Both the position numbers and the translations under genes were made by a program. This document shows positions 51,153 to 59,111 of a stretch of 64,000 bases of DNA, in pieces. Source of the DNA: Streptomyces morookaense (GTDB lineage Bacteria; Actinomycetota; Actinomycetes; Streptomycetales; Streptomycetaceae); contig NZ_JABBXF010000063.1 in NCBI RefSeq assembly GCF_013030945.1, positions 1 to 64,000 of the forward strand, in the 5' to 3' direction. The notes under the pieces are model-generated. The model did not search any database, was not told the DNA's origin, and saw nothing but the letters and a program-made list of their open reading frames with translations. The first letter of the stretch is position 1. Each line of letters starts with the position of its first letter.

Positions 51153-52175
51153 TCAGCCGCGCCAGGCCGCCGTGTAGGCGTCGATCTCCGCGGTGAGCGC
51201 CGCCTTGCCGGCCGCGTCCATGAACGAGGCCTCGACCGCGTTCCTGGCGAGGGCGGCGACGCCCGCGGCGTCGAGGTCCAGGAGCCGGGCCGCGACGCCG
51301 TACTCGGTGTTGAGGTCGGTGCCGAACATGGGCGGGTCGTCGCTGTTGATCGTCACCAGGACGCCGGCCGAGACCATCTCCCTGACCGGGTGCCGCTCCA
51401 GGTCCGTCACGGCCCGGGTGGCGAGGTTGGAGGTCGGGCAGACCTCCAGCGGGATGCGGTGCTCGGCGAGGTGGGCCAGCAGCGCCGGGTCCTGCGGGGC
51501 ACTGGTGCCGTGGCCGATGCGCTCGGCGCGCAGCTCGGTGAGGGCGTCCCAGATCGTCTGCGGGCCCGTGGTCTCGCCGGCGTGCGGGACGCTGTGCAGC
51601 CCGGCCGCGATGGCACGGTCGAAGTACGGTTTGAACTGCGGCCGCGGGACGCCGATTTCGGGGCCGCCGAGCCCGAACGAGACCAGCCCGTCCGGCCGCA
51701 GGTCGCACGCGATCCGGGCGGTCTCCTCGGCGGCCTCCAGCCCTGCCTCGCCGGGGATGTCGAAGCACCAGCGCAGCACCACGCCCAGCTCGGACTCCGC
51801 CGCCTTGCGGGCGTCCTCGATCGCCTCCACGAAGGCCGCGTCGGGGATGCCGCGGCGCGTGGAGCTGTAGGGGGTGACGGTCAGCTCGGCGTAGCGGATG
51901 TTCTGCCGGGCCATGTCGCGGGCGACCTCGTACGTCAGCAGGCGCACGTCCTCGGCGTCGCGGATCAGGTCGACGACGGACAGGTAGACCTCGATGAAGT
52001 GCGCGAAGTCGCGGAAGGTGAAGAAGTCGGCCAGCGCCTCCGGGTCGGTCGGCACCGGGGAGTCGGGGTGCCGGGCGGCCAGTTCGGCGACGATGCGCGG
52101 CGACGCGGAGCCCACGTGGTGCACATGCAGCTCCGCTTTCGGCAGTCCTGCGATGAACGGGTCGAGTGCGGACAT
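51153..52175 (-). CDS. add: Adenosine deaminase
   Basis: A 340-residue deaminase that converts adenosine to inosine. The zinc/catalytic motifs are AELHVHHVGSASP (HxH at residues 17 and 19), SFGLGGPEIG, SVPHAGETTG, ERIGHGT, PLEVCPTSNLATRAV and TINSDDPPMF. The first motif is HVHHVG rather than the common HLHLDG, an actinobacterial variant. ATG at 52175. It is probably co-transcribed with the downstream GDPD gene. Confidence 0.9.
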   Translation of the reverse strand: MSALDPFIAGLPKAELHVHHVGSASPRIVAELAARHPDSPVPTDPEALADFFTFRDFAHFIEVYLSVVDLIRDAEDVRLLTYEVARDMARQNIRYAELTVTPYSSTRRGIPDAAFVEAIEDARKAAESELGVVLRWCFDIPGEAGLEAAEETARIACDLRPDGLVSFGLGGPEIGVPRPQFKPYFDRAIAAGLHSVPHAGETTGPQTIWDALTELRAERIGHGTSAPQDPALLAHLAEHRIPLEVCPTSNLATRAVTDLERHPVREMVSAGVLVTINSDDPPMFGTDLNTEYGVAARLLDLDAAGVAALARNAVEASFMDAAGKAALTAEIDAYTAAWRG

Positions 52176-52289
52176 GCGGGCCTCCAGGGCTGTTGGCGCG
52201 GCTGGTGCGACTGCCGGTCATCGTATGCGGGGCGGGCACGGGGCCTTTCCCCAGGCCTTAGCATGACGGGGTACCGAGTGGGGAGGACC

Positions 52290-53114
52290 ATGTCCGGCAA
52301 GGACGGCAACAGCGAAGCGCAGCAGGAGCAGCGGGAGCAGCGGGAACAGAACCCGTGGGCTCCGCCCGGGGAACGGGTCTCGCTGGACAAACCGGACAGT
52401 GCGGCGGTGCCGCCGCAGGCCCCGGCCGGCGATGGGGCCCCGGCAGCCGCTGCCGATGCCGCTCCGGTGCAGGACGCCCCCGCAGCCGCCCCGGCGCCTG
52501 CCCCCGCGGTGCCCGCCGGTGACGCCCCGGCCGTGCCGCCGATACCGCAGGCCCCGACCGGGCCGGGCACGCCGAGCGCGTACCAGGGCGGGCCGTACGG
52601 CCCGCATCACCAGCACCCTCAGCACCCCCAACAGCCGTACTGGCAGGGCATACCCGGGCCGCACCCGCAGCACCCCCAGGGTCCCTACGCCCCCGGGCCG
52701 TACGGGTACGGGCAGCCGGCCTACGGCACCGCATGGGGCGCCCCCGGCTGGCAGCCCGCGCAGCGCCCCGACAACGCCCTCGGCACCGCGGCCCTGGTGC
52801 TCGGCATCGTCGGCATCGTCTTCTCACCGACGATCGTGTTCGGCGTCATCCTCGGGGTGCTGGCCATCGTGCTCGGCGCGATAGGCCGCAACAAGGCGAG
52901 GACCGGCCTCGCCAACAACGGCGGGCAGGCGCTGGCCGGGCTGGTGCTCGGCAGTGCGGCGCTCCTCGCCACCGCGCTCATGCTCGCCCTCTACATCACG
53001 GCCGCGAGCCACCACAGCAGCCGCACCCCCGACGAGGACCCCGACGCCACCTACGGCGCCTATATGCACCGGCCGGCCGCGTCCGCGCCGCTCGCGCTCC
53101 CCGCCAGGCGCTGA
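52290..53114 (+). CDS. DUF4190-type membrane protein with Pro/Gln-rich N-terminus
   Basis: 274 residues. The first ~165 are low complexity, rich in Pro, Ala, Gln, His, Gly and Tyr, with GPYGPHHQHPQHPQQ-like repeats. Two membrane helices follow (GTAALVLGIVGIVFSPTIVFG and GLVLGSAALLATALMLALYIT) in the DUF4190 pattern, with NKARTGLANNG between them. The function is unknown. The ATG at 52290 follows GGGAGGA. Its 3' end overlaps the convergent NADAR gene by 55 bp. Confidence 0.8.
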   Translation: MSGKDGNSEAQQEQREQREQNPWAPPGERVSLDKPDSAAVPPQAPAGDGAPAAAADAAPVQDAPAAAPAPAPAVPAGDAPAVPPIPQAPTGPGTPSAYQGGPYGPHHQHPQHPQQPYWQGIPGPHPQHPQGPYAPGPYGYGQPAYGTAWGAPGWQPAQRPDNALGTAALVLGIVGIVFSPTIVFGVILGVLAIVLGAIGRNKARTGLANNGGQALAGLVLGSAALLATALMLALYITAASHHSSRTPDEDPDATYGAYMHRPAASAPLALPARR

Positions 53115-53674
53115 CGCGCCTCCATCAGGGCGAAGCCCAGCAGATTCAGCCCGCGCCACTGCGCGGGATCCTGCGCCCGCTCGTCGTCGGCGGCCAGTCC
53201 GATGCCCCAGACCCGGTCCAGCGGGCTGGCCTCCACCAGCACCCGGTCGCCCGTGCCCAGCAGGAAGGCGCGCAGCTCCGGGTGCTGCGCGAACTTGTGG
53301 ACGCTGCCCTGCACGACCAGCTCGAAGCGGTGCCGGCGCCACTGCTCCTCGTCGAAGCCGCGCACCGAACGGCCCGCGGCCTTGGCCTGCTGGGGATGGG
53401 CCGCCGCCAACGCCGCGGCCTCCGCCTCGGCATCGCCGAACAGCCGCGCCTTGCCCGCCATCATCCAGTGCTCCGCCGTCGCGTAGACCGTGCCGTCCAC
53501 CGTGAAGGGCGACGGCCACCACTGGCTGAAGCACCCCGGCCCCACGCTCCCGTCGCGGCGCGGGCGGTGCCCCCAGAAGGGCACGTACTTCACGCGCTCG
53601 CCGCGCCGGACGGCTGCCGTCAGCTCCGCCACCGAACGGGCGGCGTGCGGTTGTCTCTCCCCCGTGTCGTTCAT
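53060..53674 (-). CDS. NADAR-family protein (DUF1768)
   Basis: 204 residues with the NADAR motifs FWGHRPRRDGSVGPGCFSQWWPSPF, YATAEHWMMAGKARLFGD, GRSVRGFDEEQWRRHRF and DRVWGIGLAADD. Family members cut N-glycosidic bonds, in riboflavin by-product clearance or in removing ADP-ribose from DNA guanines (established for some members). The ATG at 53674 is chosen among two close ATGs. It is divergent from the potABC-like operon and shares its promoter region. The role here is unknown. Confidence 0.85.
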   Translation of the reverse strand: MNDTGERQPHAARSVAELTAAVRRGERVKYVPFWGHRPRRDGSVGPGCFSQWWPSPFTVDGTVYATAEHWMMAGKARLFGDAEAEAAALAAAHPQQAKAAGRSVRGFDEEQWRRHRFELVVQGSVHKFAQHPELRAFLLGTGDRVLVEASPLDRVWGIGLAADDERAQDPAQWRGLNLLGFALMEARQRLAGSASGADAAGRCI

Positions 53675-53710
53675 GCCCGCCATTCTTGCAGCGACCTCTG
53701 ACAGAACACC

Positions 53711-53746
53711 GATTCCGTTGCCGGGTTGAGAAATTGCTACGGAATC
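53711..53746. promoter_or_regulatory. Inverted GATTCCGT repeat before the potABC-like operon
   Basis: GATTCCGT (53711-53718) and ACGGAATC (53739-53746) are perfect 8-bp inverted arms 20 bp apart, in the 242-bp region divergent between the NADAR and ABC genes. The left arm continues as GATTCCGTTG, identical to the site at 47617-47626 upstream of aldehyde dehydrogenase. Confidence 0.5.
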
Positions 53747-53916
53747 CCTTGTTGTCGCCATGCGCCTCTGCCAGGATCGGCAATCACTTCAGGTCGGCCG
53801 ATTCGGCATCAGGAACGCACGCCCCCGGCGGCGGCACGCCCGTACAAAGGTGCGCCCCGGCGTATGTCACTGTTACGTGTTCTCCGTCCCCGCGAAACCC
53901 TCCTGGACCCAGCCCC

Positions 53917-55083
53917 ATGACGACCACCGCACCGGCCGGCACCAGCGGCACCGATGTCCGCCTCACCGGCATCAGCAAGACCTACGGCTCCTTCACCGCC
54001 GTGCATCCCCTGGACCTCACCGTCCCCGCGGGCTCGTTCTTCGCGCTCCTCGGTGCCTCCGGCTGCGGCAAGACCACCACGCTCCGCATGATCGCCGGCC
54101 TGGAGGAGCCCAGCACCGGCACCGTGGAGCTGGCCGGCAGGAACGTCACCGGTCTGCCCGCCTACAAGCGGCCCGTCAACACCGTCTTCCAGAGCTACGC
54201 GCTCTTCCCGCACCTGGACATCTACGAGAACGTCGCCTTCGGCCTGCGCCGCCGCGGCATCAAGTCGGTGAAGAAGCAGGTGGACGAGATGCTGGAGCTC
54301 GTCCAGCTCGGCGACCTGGCCCGCCGCAGGCCGCAGCAGCTGTCCGGCGGACAGCAGCAGCGCGTCGCCGTCGCCCGCGCCCTGATCAACCACCCGCAGG
54401 TGCTGCTGCTGGACGAGCCTCTCGGCGCCCTGGACCTCAAGCTGCGCCGGCAGATGCAGCTGGAGCTCAAGCGCATCCAGCACGAGGTCGGCATCACGTT
54501 CATCCACGTCACCCACGACCAGGAGGAGGCCATGACCATGGCCGACACGGTGGCGGTCATGAACGCCGGGCGCATCGAACAGCTCGGCGCCCCCGCCGAC
54601 CTCTACGAGACCCCGCGCACCACCTTCGTCGCCAACTTCCTCGGCACGTCCAACCTCATCACCGCCGACGTCCTCGACACGTCCGGCGACGACATCCTTC
54701 TGCGGGCCTCCCATACCAAACTCGCCCTTCCGGCGACACGATGTACAGCCAGCGCCCGCACGGGCGAGAAGCTCCTGGTCGGCATACGGCCGGAAAAGAT
54801 CACCCTGACCCACGCCGACGACGCGGGCAGCGTCCCCGACGGCCGCAACCGGATCACCGGCCGGATCACCGAGTCGAGCTTCACCGGCGTCTCCACCCAG
54901 TACCTCGTCGACAGCCCCGCCGCCTCCGGCCTGTCGGTCTACGAGCAGAACATCGAGCGCGACTCCCGCCTGGTCCCCGGCGCCGAGGTCGTCCTGCACT
55001 GGAACCCCGGCCACAGCTTCGGCCTGGACGCCGCCCAGAACATCGAGGCCGGCACCGACGTGGAAGCGGAGGGCGCAGGATGA
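53917..55083 (+). CDS. Polyamine ABC importer, ATP-binding protein (PotA-like)
   Basis: A 388-residue ABC ATPase with intact Walker A GASGCGKTTTLRMIAG, Q-loop VFQSYALFPH, signature LSGGQQQRVAVARAL, Walker B LLLDEPLGALD and H-loop VTHDQEEA. A TOBE-type regulatory domain follows (about 250-388, GIRPEKITL). It energises uptake with the two permeases downstream and probably the PotD-like lipoprotein at 49.3 kb. ATG at 53917. The stop overlaps the next ATG (ATGA). Confidence 0.92.
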   Translation: MTTTAPAGTSGTDVRLTGISKTYGSFTAVHPLDLTVPAGSFFALLGASGCGKTTTLRMIAGLEEPSTGTVELAGRNVTGLPAYKRPVNTVFQSYALFPHLDIYENVAFGLRRRGIKSVKKQVDEMLELVQLGDLARRRPQQLSGGQQQRVAVARALINHPQVLLLDEPLGALDLKLRRQMQLELKRIQHEVGITFIHVTHDQEEAMTMADTVAVMNAGRIEQLGAPADLYETPRTTFVANFLGTSNLITADVLDTSGDDILLRASHTKLALPATRCTASARTGEKLLVGIRPEKITLTHADDAGSVPDGRNRITGRITESSFTGVSTQYLVDSPAASGLSVYEQNIERDSRLVPGAEVVLHWNPGHSFGLDAAQNIEAGTDVEAEGAG

Positions 55084-55997
55084 CCCTCACGACCACCACC
55101 GGCGAGCCCGCGGTCTCCGACGGCGCCACCGCCCGCCGCAAGAAGCTCGTCCCCTACTGGCTGCTCATCCCCGGCATCCTCTGGCTGCTCGTCTTCTTCG
55201 CAGCCCCGCTCGTCTACCAGGCCTCCACCTCCCTGCAGACCGGGTCGCTCGAAGAGGGCTTCAAGCTCACCTGGCACTTCGGCACCTACGCCGACGCGCT
55301 GGGCGAGTACTACCCGCAGTTCCTCCGCTCGATCGGCTACGCGACCGCCGCCACCGTGCTGTGCCTGCTGCTCGGTTACCCGCTGGCGTACCTCATCGCC
55401 TTCCGCGCGGGCCGCTGGCGCAACCTGCTGATGGTCCTGGTCATCGCACCGTTCTTCACCAGCTTCCTGATCCGCACCCTCGCCTGGAAGACGATCCTGT
55501 CCGACGGCGGCATCGTCGTCTCCACGCTCGGCTCGCTGCACGTCCTCGGCCTGACCGACGCGCTCGGCCTCACCGAGGGCCACCGGGTGCTCGCCACCCC
55601 GCTCGCGGTCGTCTGCGGACTCACCTACAACTTCCTGCCGTTCATGATCCTGCCGCTCTACTCCTCGCTGGAACGCATCGACAGCCGGCTCCACGAGGCC
55701 GCCGGCGACCTCTACGCCCGGCCGCTGACCACCTTCCGCAAGGTGACCTTCCCGCTGTCCATGCCGGGCGTCGTCGCCGGCACTCTGCTGACCTTCATCC
55801 CCGCCGCGGGCGACTACATCAACGCCGAACTCCTCGGCTCCACCGACCAGAAGATGATCGGCAACGTCATCCAGTCGCAGTTCCTGCGCGTCCTGGACTA
55901 CCCGACCGCCGCCGCCCTGTCCTTCATCCTCATGGCCGCGATCCTCGCCCTGGTCACCCTCTACATCCGCAAGTCCGGGACGGAGGAACTGGTCTGA
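55080..55997 (+). CDS. Polyamine ABC importer, permease 1 (PotB-like)
   Basis: 305 residues, six membrane helices, and the EAA loop near AAGDLYARPLTTFRKVTFPLS. LIAFRAGRWRNLLMVLVIAPFF and LIRTLAWKTILSDGG are typical of PotB/PotH proteins. It is the second gene of the operon, overlapping the ATPase gene by 4 bp and the next permease by one base. Confidence 0.92.
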   Translation: MTLTTTTGEPAVSDGATARRKKLVPYWLLIPGILWLLVFFAAPLVYQASTSLQTGSLEEGFKLTWHFGTYADALGEYYPQFLRSIGYATAATVLCLLLGYPLAYLIAFRAGRWRNLLMVLVIAPFFTSFLIRTLAWKTILSDGGIVVSTLGSLHVLGLTDALGLTEGHRVLATPLAVVCGLTYNFLPFMILPLYSSLERIDSRLHEAAGDLYARPLTTFRKVTFPLSMPGVVAGTLLTFIPAAGDYINAELLGSTDQKMIGNVIQSQFLRVLDYPTAAALSFILMAAILALVTLYIRKSGTEELV

Positions 55998-56803
55998 TGG
56001 CTCCTCTGGCCACCCCCGCACGCTGGCTGCGCCGTCACCTCGTGGTGATCGCGGGCCTGGGCACGCTCGGCTATCTGCTGCTGCCCAACGTCGTCGTGAC
56101 GGTCTTCTCGTTCAACAAGCCCAACGGCCGCTTCAACTACCAGTGGCAGCACTTCTCCACGGACGCCTGGACGCATCCCTGCGGCGTCGCCGACCTGTGC
56201 GGCTCGCTCTCGCTCAGCCTGCGCATCGCCGTCTGGGCCACACTCGGCGCGACCGCGCTGGGCACGGCCATCGCCTTCGCGCTGGCCCGCCACCGGTTCC
56301 GCGCCCGCTCGTCCGTCAGCACCCTGATCTTCCTGCCGATGGCCATGCCCGAGGTCGTCATGGCCGCCTCGCTGGCCACCCTCTTCCTCAACATGGGCAT
56401 CAGCTTCGGCTTCTGGACCATCCTCATCGCCCACATCACCTTCTGTCTGAGCTTCGTGGTGACGGCGGTCAAGGCCCGGGTGATGAGCATGGATCCGCGC
56501 CTGGAGCAGGCCGCGCAGGACCTCTACGCCTCCCCGCTGCAGACCTTCCTGCGGGTCACCCTGCCCATCGCCGCCCCCGGCATCGCCGCGGGCGCGCTGC
56601 TCTCCTTCGCCCTGTCCTTCGACGACTTCATCATCACCAACTTCAACGCCGGCTCGAGTGTGACCTTCCCCATGTACGTCTGGGGAGCCGCGCAACGGGG
56701 CACCCCCGTTCAAATCAATGTCATCGGAACGGCGATGTTCGCCACTGCCGTGCTGTGCGTCCTCGCCGGACAGCTGGTCGGGAGACGCCGAAAAAGGAGC
56801 TGA
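55997..56803 (+). CDS. Polyamine ABC importer, permease 2 (PotC-like)
   Basis: 268 residues and six membrane helices. VVTVFSFNKPNGRF appears near the N-terminus, as in PotC, and the EAA loop is QAAQDLYASPLQTFLRVTLP. LSFDDFIITNF is the typical PotC substrate-pathway stretch. It overlaps the upstream permease by one base. The FAD oxidase gene begins 5 bp after its stop, so uptake and oxidation are co-expressed. Confidence 0.92.
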   Translation: MAPLATPARWLRRHLVVIAGLGTLGYLLLPNVVVTVFSFNKPNGRFNYQWQHFSTDAWTHPCGVADLCGSLSLSLRIAVWATLGATALGTAIAFALARHRFRARSSVSTLIFLPMAMPEVVMAASLATLFLNMGISFGFWTILIAHITFCLSFVVTAVKARVMSMDPRLEQAAQDLYASPLQTFLRVTLPIAAPGIAAGALLSFALSFDDFIITNFNAGSSVTFPMYVWGAAQRGTPVQINVIGTAMFATAVLCVLAGQLVGRRRKRS

Positions 56804-56808
56804 GAACC

Positions 56809-58221
56809 ATGGCCTCCAGTGCCATGAACCCTGCCAAAGCACTTTCTGATGCCGCACTGCGGCCCTACTGGCTCGACGACCCTTCCCGCCCGGAAGCGCT
56901 CCCCGCGCTCGTCGGCGACGAGCACTGCGACCTGCTCGTCGTCGGCGGCGGCTACTCCGGTCTGTGGACCGCGCTCCTCGCCAAGGAGCGCGCTCCCGGC
57001 CGGGACGTCGTCCTCATCGAGGCCCAGGAGACCGCCTGGGCCGCCTCCGGACGCAACGGCGGCTTCTGCTCCGCGTCCCTCACCCACGGCTGGGCCAACG
57101 GCGCGGCCCGCTGGCCCGACGAGCTCGTCACACTTGAACAGCTCGGCCATCACAACCTCGACGCCCTCGAAGCCGACCTCGTCCGGCACGGCATCGACTG
57201 CGACTTCGAACGCACCGGCGAGATAGACATCGCCACCGCCCCGCACCAGGTCCTGGAGCTCCAGGAGGCCGCCGAGGAGGCGGCCTCGCTCGGTGTGACC
57301 GGCCATGAATTCCTCGACCGCGACGCCCTGCGCGCCGAAGTGGACTCCCCGACCTTCCTCGGCGGCCTCTGGAACCGCACCGGCGTGGCCATGCTGCACC
57401 CCGCCCGGCTCGCCTGGGGCCTCAAACGCGCATGCCTGCGGGCCGGAGTGCGGATCTACGAGCACACGCCCGGCACCCGGTTCTCCGCGCGCGGCGCCGG
57501 GGTGGCGGTGGGCACGCCGTACGGCCGCGTCTTCGCCCGGCACGCCGCCCTCGCGACCAACGCCTTTCCGAGCCTGGTGAAGCGCCTGCGCCCGTACATC
57601 GCACCGGTCTACGACTACGCCCTGATGACCGAGCCGCTCACGGCGGAGCAGCTCGCCTCCGTCGGCTGGAAGCGCCGCCAGGGCCTGAGCGACAGCGCCA
57701 ACCACTTCCACTACTTCCGCATCACCGCGGACAACCGCATCCTGTGGGGCGGCTACGACATCGTCTACCGCTACGGCGGCGGCGTGCGCGCCGAGTACGA
57801 CCACCACCCGGCCACCTACCAGCGCCTGGCCGAGAACTTCTTCCACTGCTTCCCGCAGTTGGAGGGTGTGCGCTTCACGCACACGTGGGGCGGTGCGATC
57901 GACACGTGCTCGCGCTTCTCGGCGTTCTTCGGCACCGCACACGGCGGCCGGGTCGCCTATGCGCTCGGCTACACCGGACTGGGCGTCGGCGCGACGCGCT
58001 TCGGCGCGGAGGTGATGCTCGACCTGCTGGCGGGCGAACGCACCGAGCGGACCGAACTGGAGATGGTGCGCAGCAAGCCGCTGCCGTTCCCGCCGGAGCC
58101 CGTGCGGTCGATGGGCATCGGCATCACGCAGTGGGCGATGACGCGCGCCGACCACAACGGCGGTCGGCGCAACCTGTGGCTCAGGGCGATGGACAAGGTC
58201 GGGCTCGGGTTCGACAGCTGA
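56809..58221 (+). CDS. FAD-dependent amine oxidase (PuuB/glycine-oxidase-like)
   Basis: A 470-residue flavoprotein. The dinucleotide-binding motif CDLLVVGGGYSGLWTALLAKE lies at about residues 40-60, SGRNGGFCSASLTHGW at about 83, and GYTGLGVGATRFGAEVMLDLL near the C-terminus. The family includes γ-glutamylputrescine oxidase. AAGGAG precedes the ATG at 56809. It is the last gene of the potABC-like operon, which suggests it oxidises the imported polyamine or its glutamyl derivative. Its 3' end overlaps the convergent PAP2 gene by 41 bp. Confidence 0.88.
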   Translation: MASSAMNPAKALSDAALRPYWLDDPSRPEALPALVGDEHCDLLVVGGGYSGLWTALLAKERAPGRDVVLIEAQETAWAASGRNGGFCSASLTHGWANGAARWPDELVTLEQLGHHNLDALEADLVRHGIDCDFERTGEIDIATAPHQVLELQEAAEEAASLGVTGHEFLDRDALRAEVDSPTFLGGLWNRTGVAMLHPARLAWGLKRACLRAGVRIYEHTPGTRFSARGAGVAVGTPYGRVFARHAALATNAFPSLVKRLRPYIAPVYDYALMTEPLTAEQLASVGWKRRQGLSDSANHFHYFRITADNRILWGGYDIVYRYGGGVRAEYDHHPATYQRLAENFFHCFPQLEGVRFTHTWGGAIDTCSRFSAFFGTAHGGRVAYALGYTGLGVGATRFGAEVMLDLLAGERTERTELEMVRSKPLPFPPEPVRSMGIGITQWAMTRADHNGGRRNLWLRAMDKVGLGFDS

Positions 58222-59005
58222 GGGCCAGGGCCCACAGCACCACCCCCGACAGGCACCACGCCCCCACCACGTCCAGCGGCCAGTGGTAGCCGCACCGGAC
58301 CAGGCCCGCGCCGACGGCGGCGTTCAGCAGCGCGTACATGGCGACGGCCCACCGGGAGCCCCGGAACAGCAGCAGCACGGCGGCCCCGTACGCCACCGCC
58401 GCCGTGGCCGCGTGGCCCGACGGGAAGAAGCCCTCGTGGACAGCGGCCATGGGCGGCGGGCCGGGGCGTGCGATCCACGTCTTGAGCGGGACGACCAGCG
58501 CCGGCACCGCCGCCATCGCCAGCGCGGCGGCGAGCGGCGGCAGCCACGGCCGGGCCGTGGAGCGGCCGAAGCGCAGGAACCACACGAGTACGGCCACGGC
58601 GAGGACCGGCACCGCCACCGTCGCGTTGCCCAGGTCGGCGAGGAAGCCGGCGAGGGGCCGCGGGAAGGCGGAGCCGGCGACGGCCCGGCCCAGGCGCTCG
58701 TCGAGGGTGCGCAGCGGGCCGTGCGCGGCGACCTGCCAGGCCGTCAGCGCGCACAACAGCACGAAGACCAGGGGGAGGAGACGAGAAGACGGCGACCCCG
58801 GAACAGGGGGGATGGTTCCGGAGTCGCCGTTCCGGCCGGCGGACCGTGCGCCCCGGGGGGTGTGGGACGAGCGGCCGTTCGATCGGTGAGGATGCCCGGG
58901 GCCTGCGGCCCCGGCGGTGTGCGCGATGGCACGGCCTGACCGGTACTGGGGAGGTACCGGCTCGGCGTCGCCCGCAGTCTCCTGCGGGCCGGGTGTTGCG
59001 TTCAT
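58181..59005 (-). CDS. PAP2-superfamily phosphatase
   Basis: 274 residues. After a disordered N-terminus of about 75 residues there are about five membrane helices, and the three phosphatase motifs KTWIARPGPP, FFPSGHAA and RCGYHWPLDVVGAW. It likely acts on a lipid phosphate or pyrophosphate at the membrane. The ATG at 59005 has no visible ribosome site; an internal start nearer the first helix is possible. It is downstream of gabT in the same orientation, 106 bp apart. Confidence 0.82.
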   Translation of the reverse strand: MNATPGPQETAGDAEPVPPQYRSGRAIAHTAGAAGPGHPHRSNGRSSHTPRGARSAGRNGDSGTIPPVPGSPSSRLLPLVFVLLCALTAWQVAAHGPLRTLDERLGRAVAGSAFPRPLAGFLADLGNATVAVPVLAVAVLVWFLRFGRSTARPWLPPLAAALAMAAVPALVVPLKTWIARPGPPPMAAVHEGFFPSGHAATAAVAYGAAVLLLFRGSRWAVAMYALLNAAVGAGLVRCGYHWPLDVVGAWCLSGVVLWALALSCRTRARPCPSP

Positions 59006-59111
59006 CTGAAGAAACCGTACGGCAGGCAAGAGGGGGCGAGAAGCCGGATCACCCGTCCACCACCCGCCCCGCACAGGTTCTTCACTCACTCACAAGGGGC
59101 GCACATGGGGC

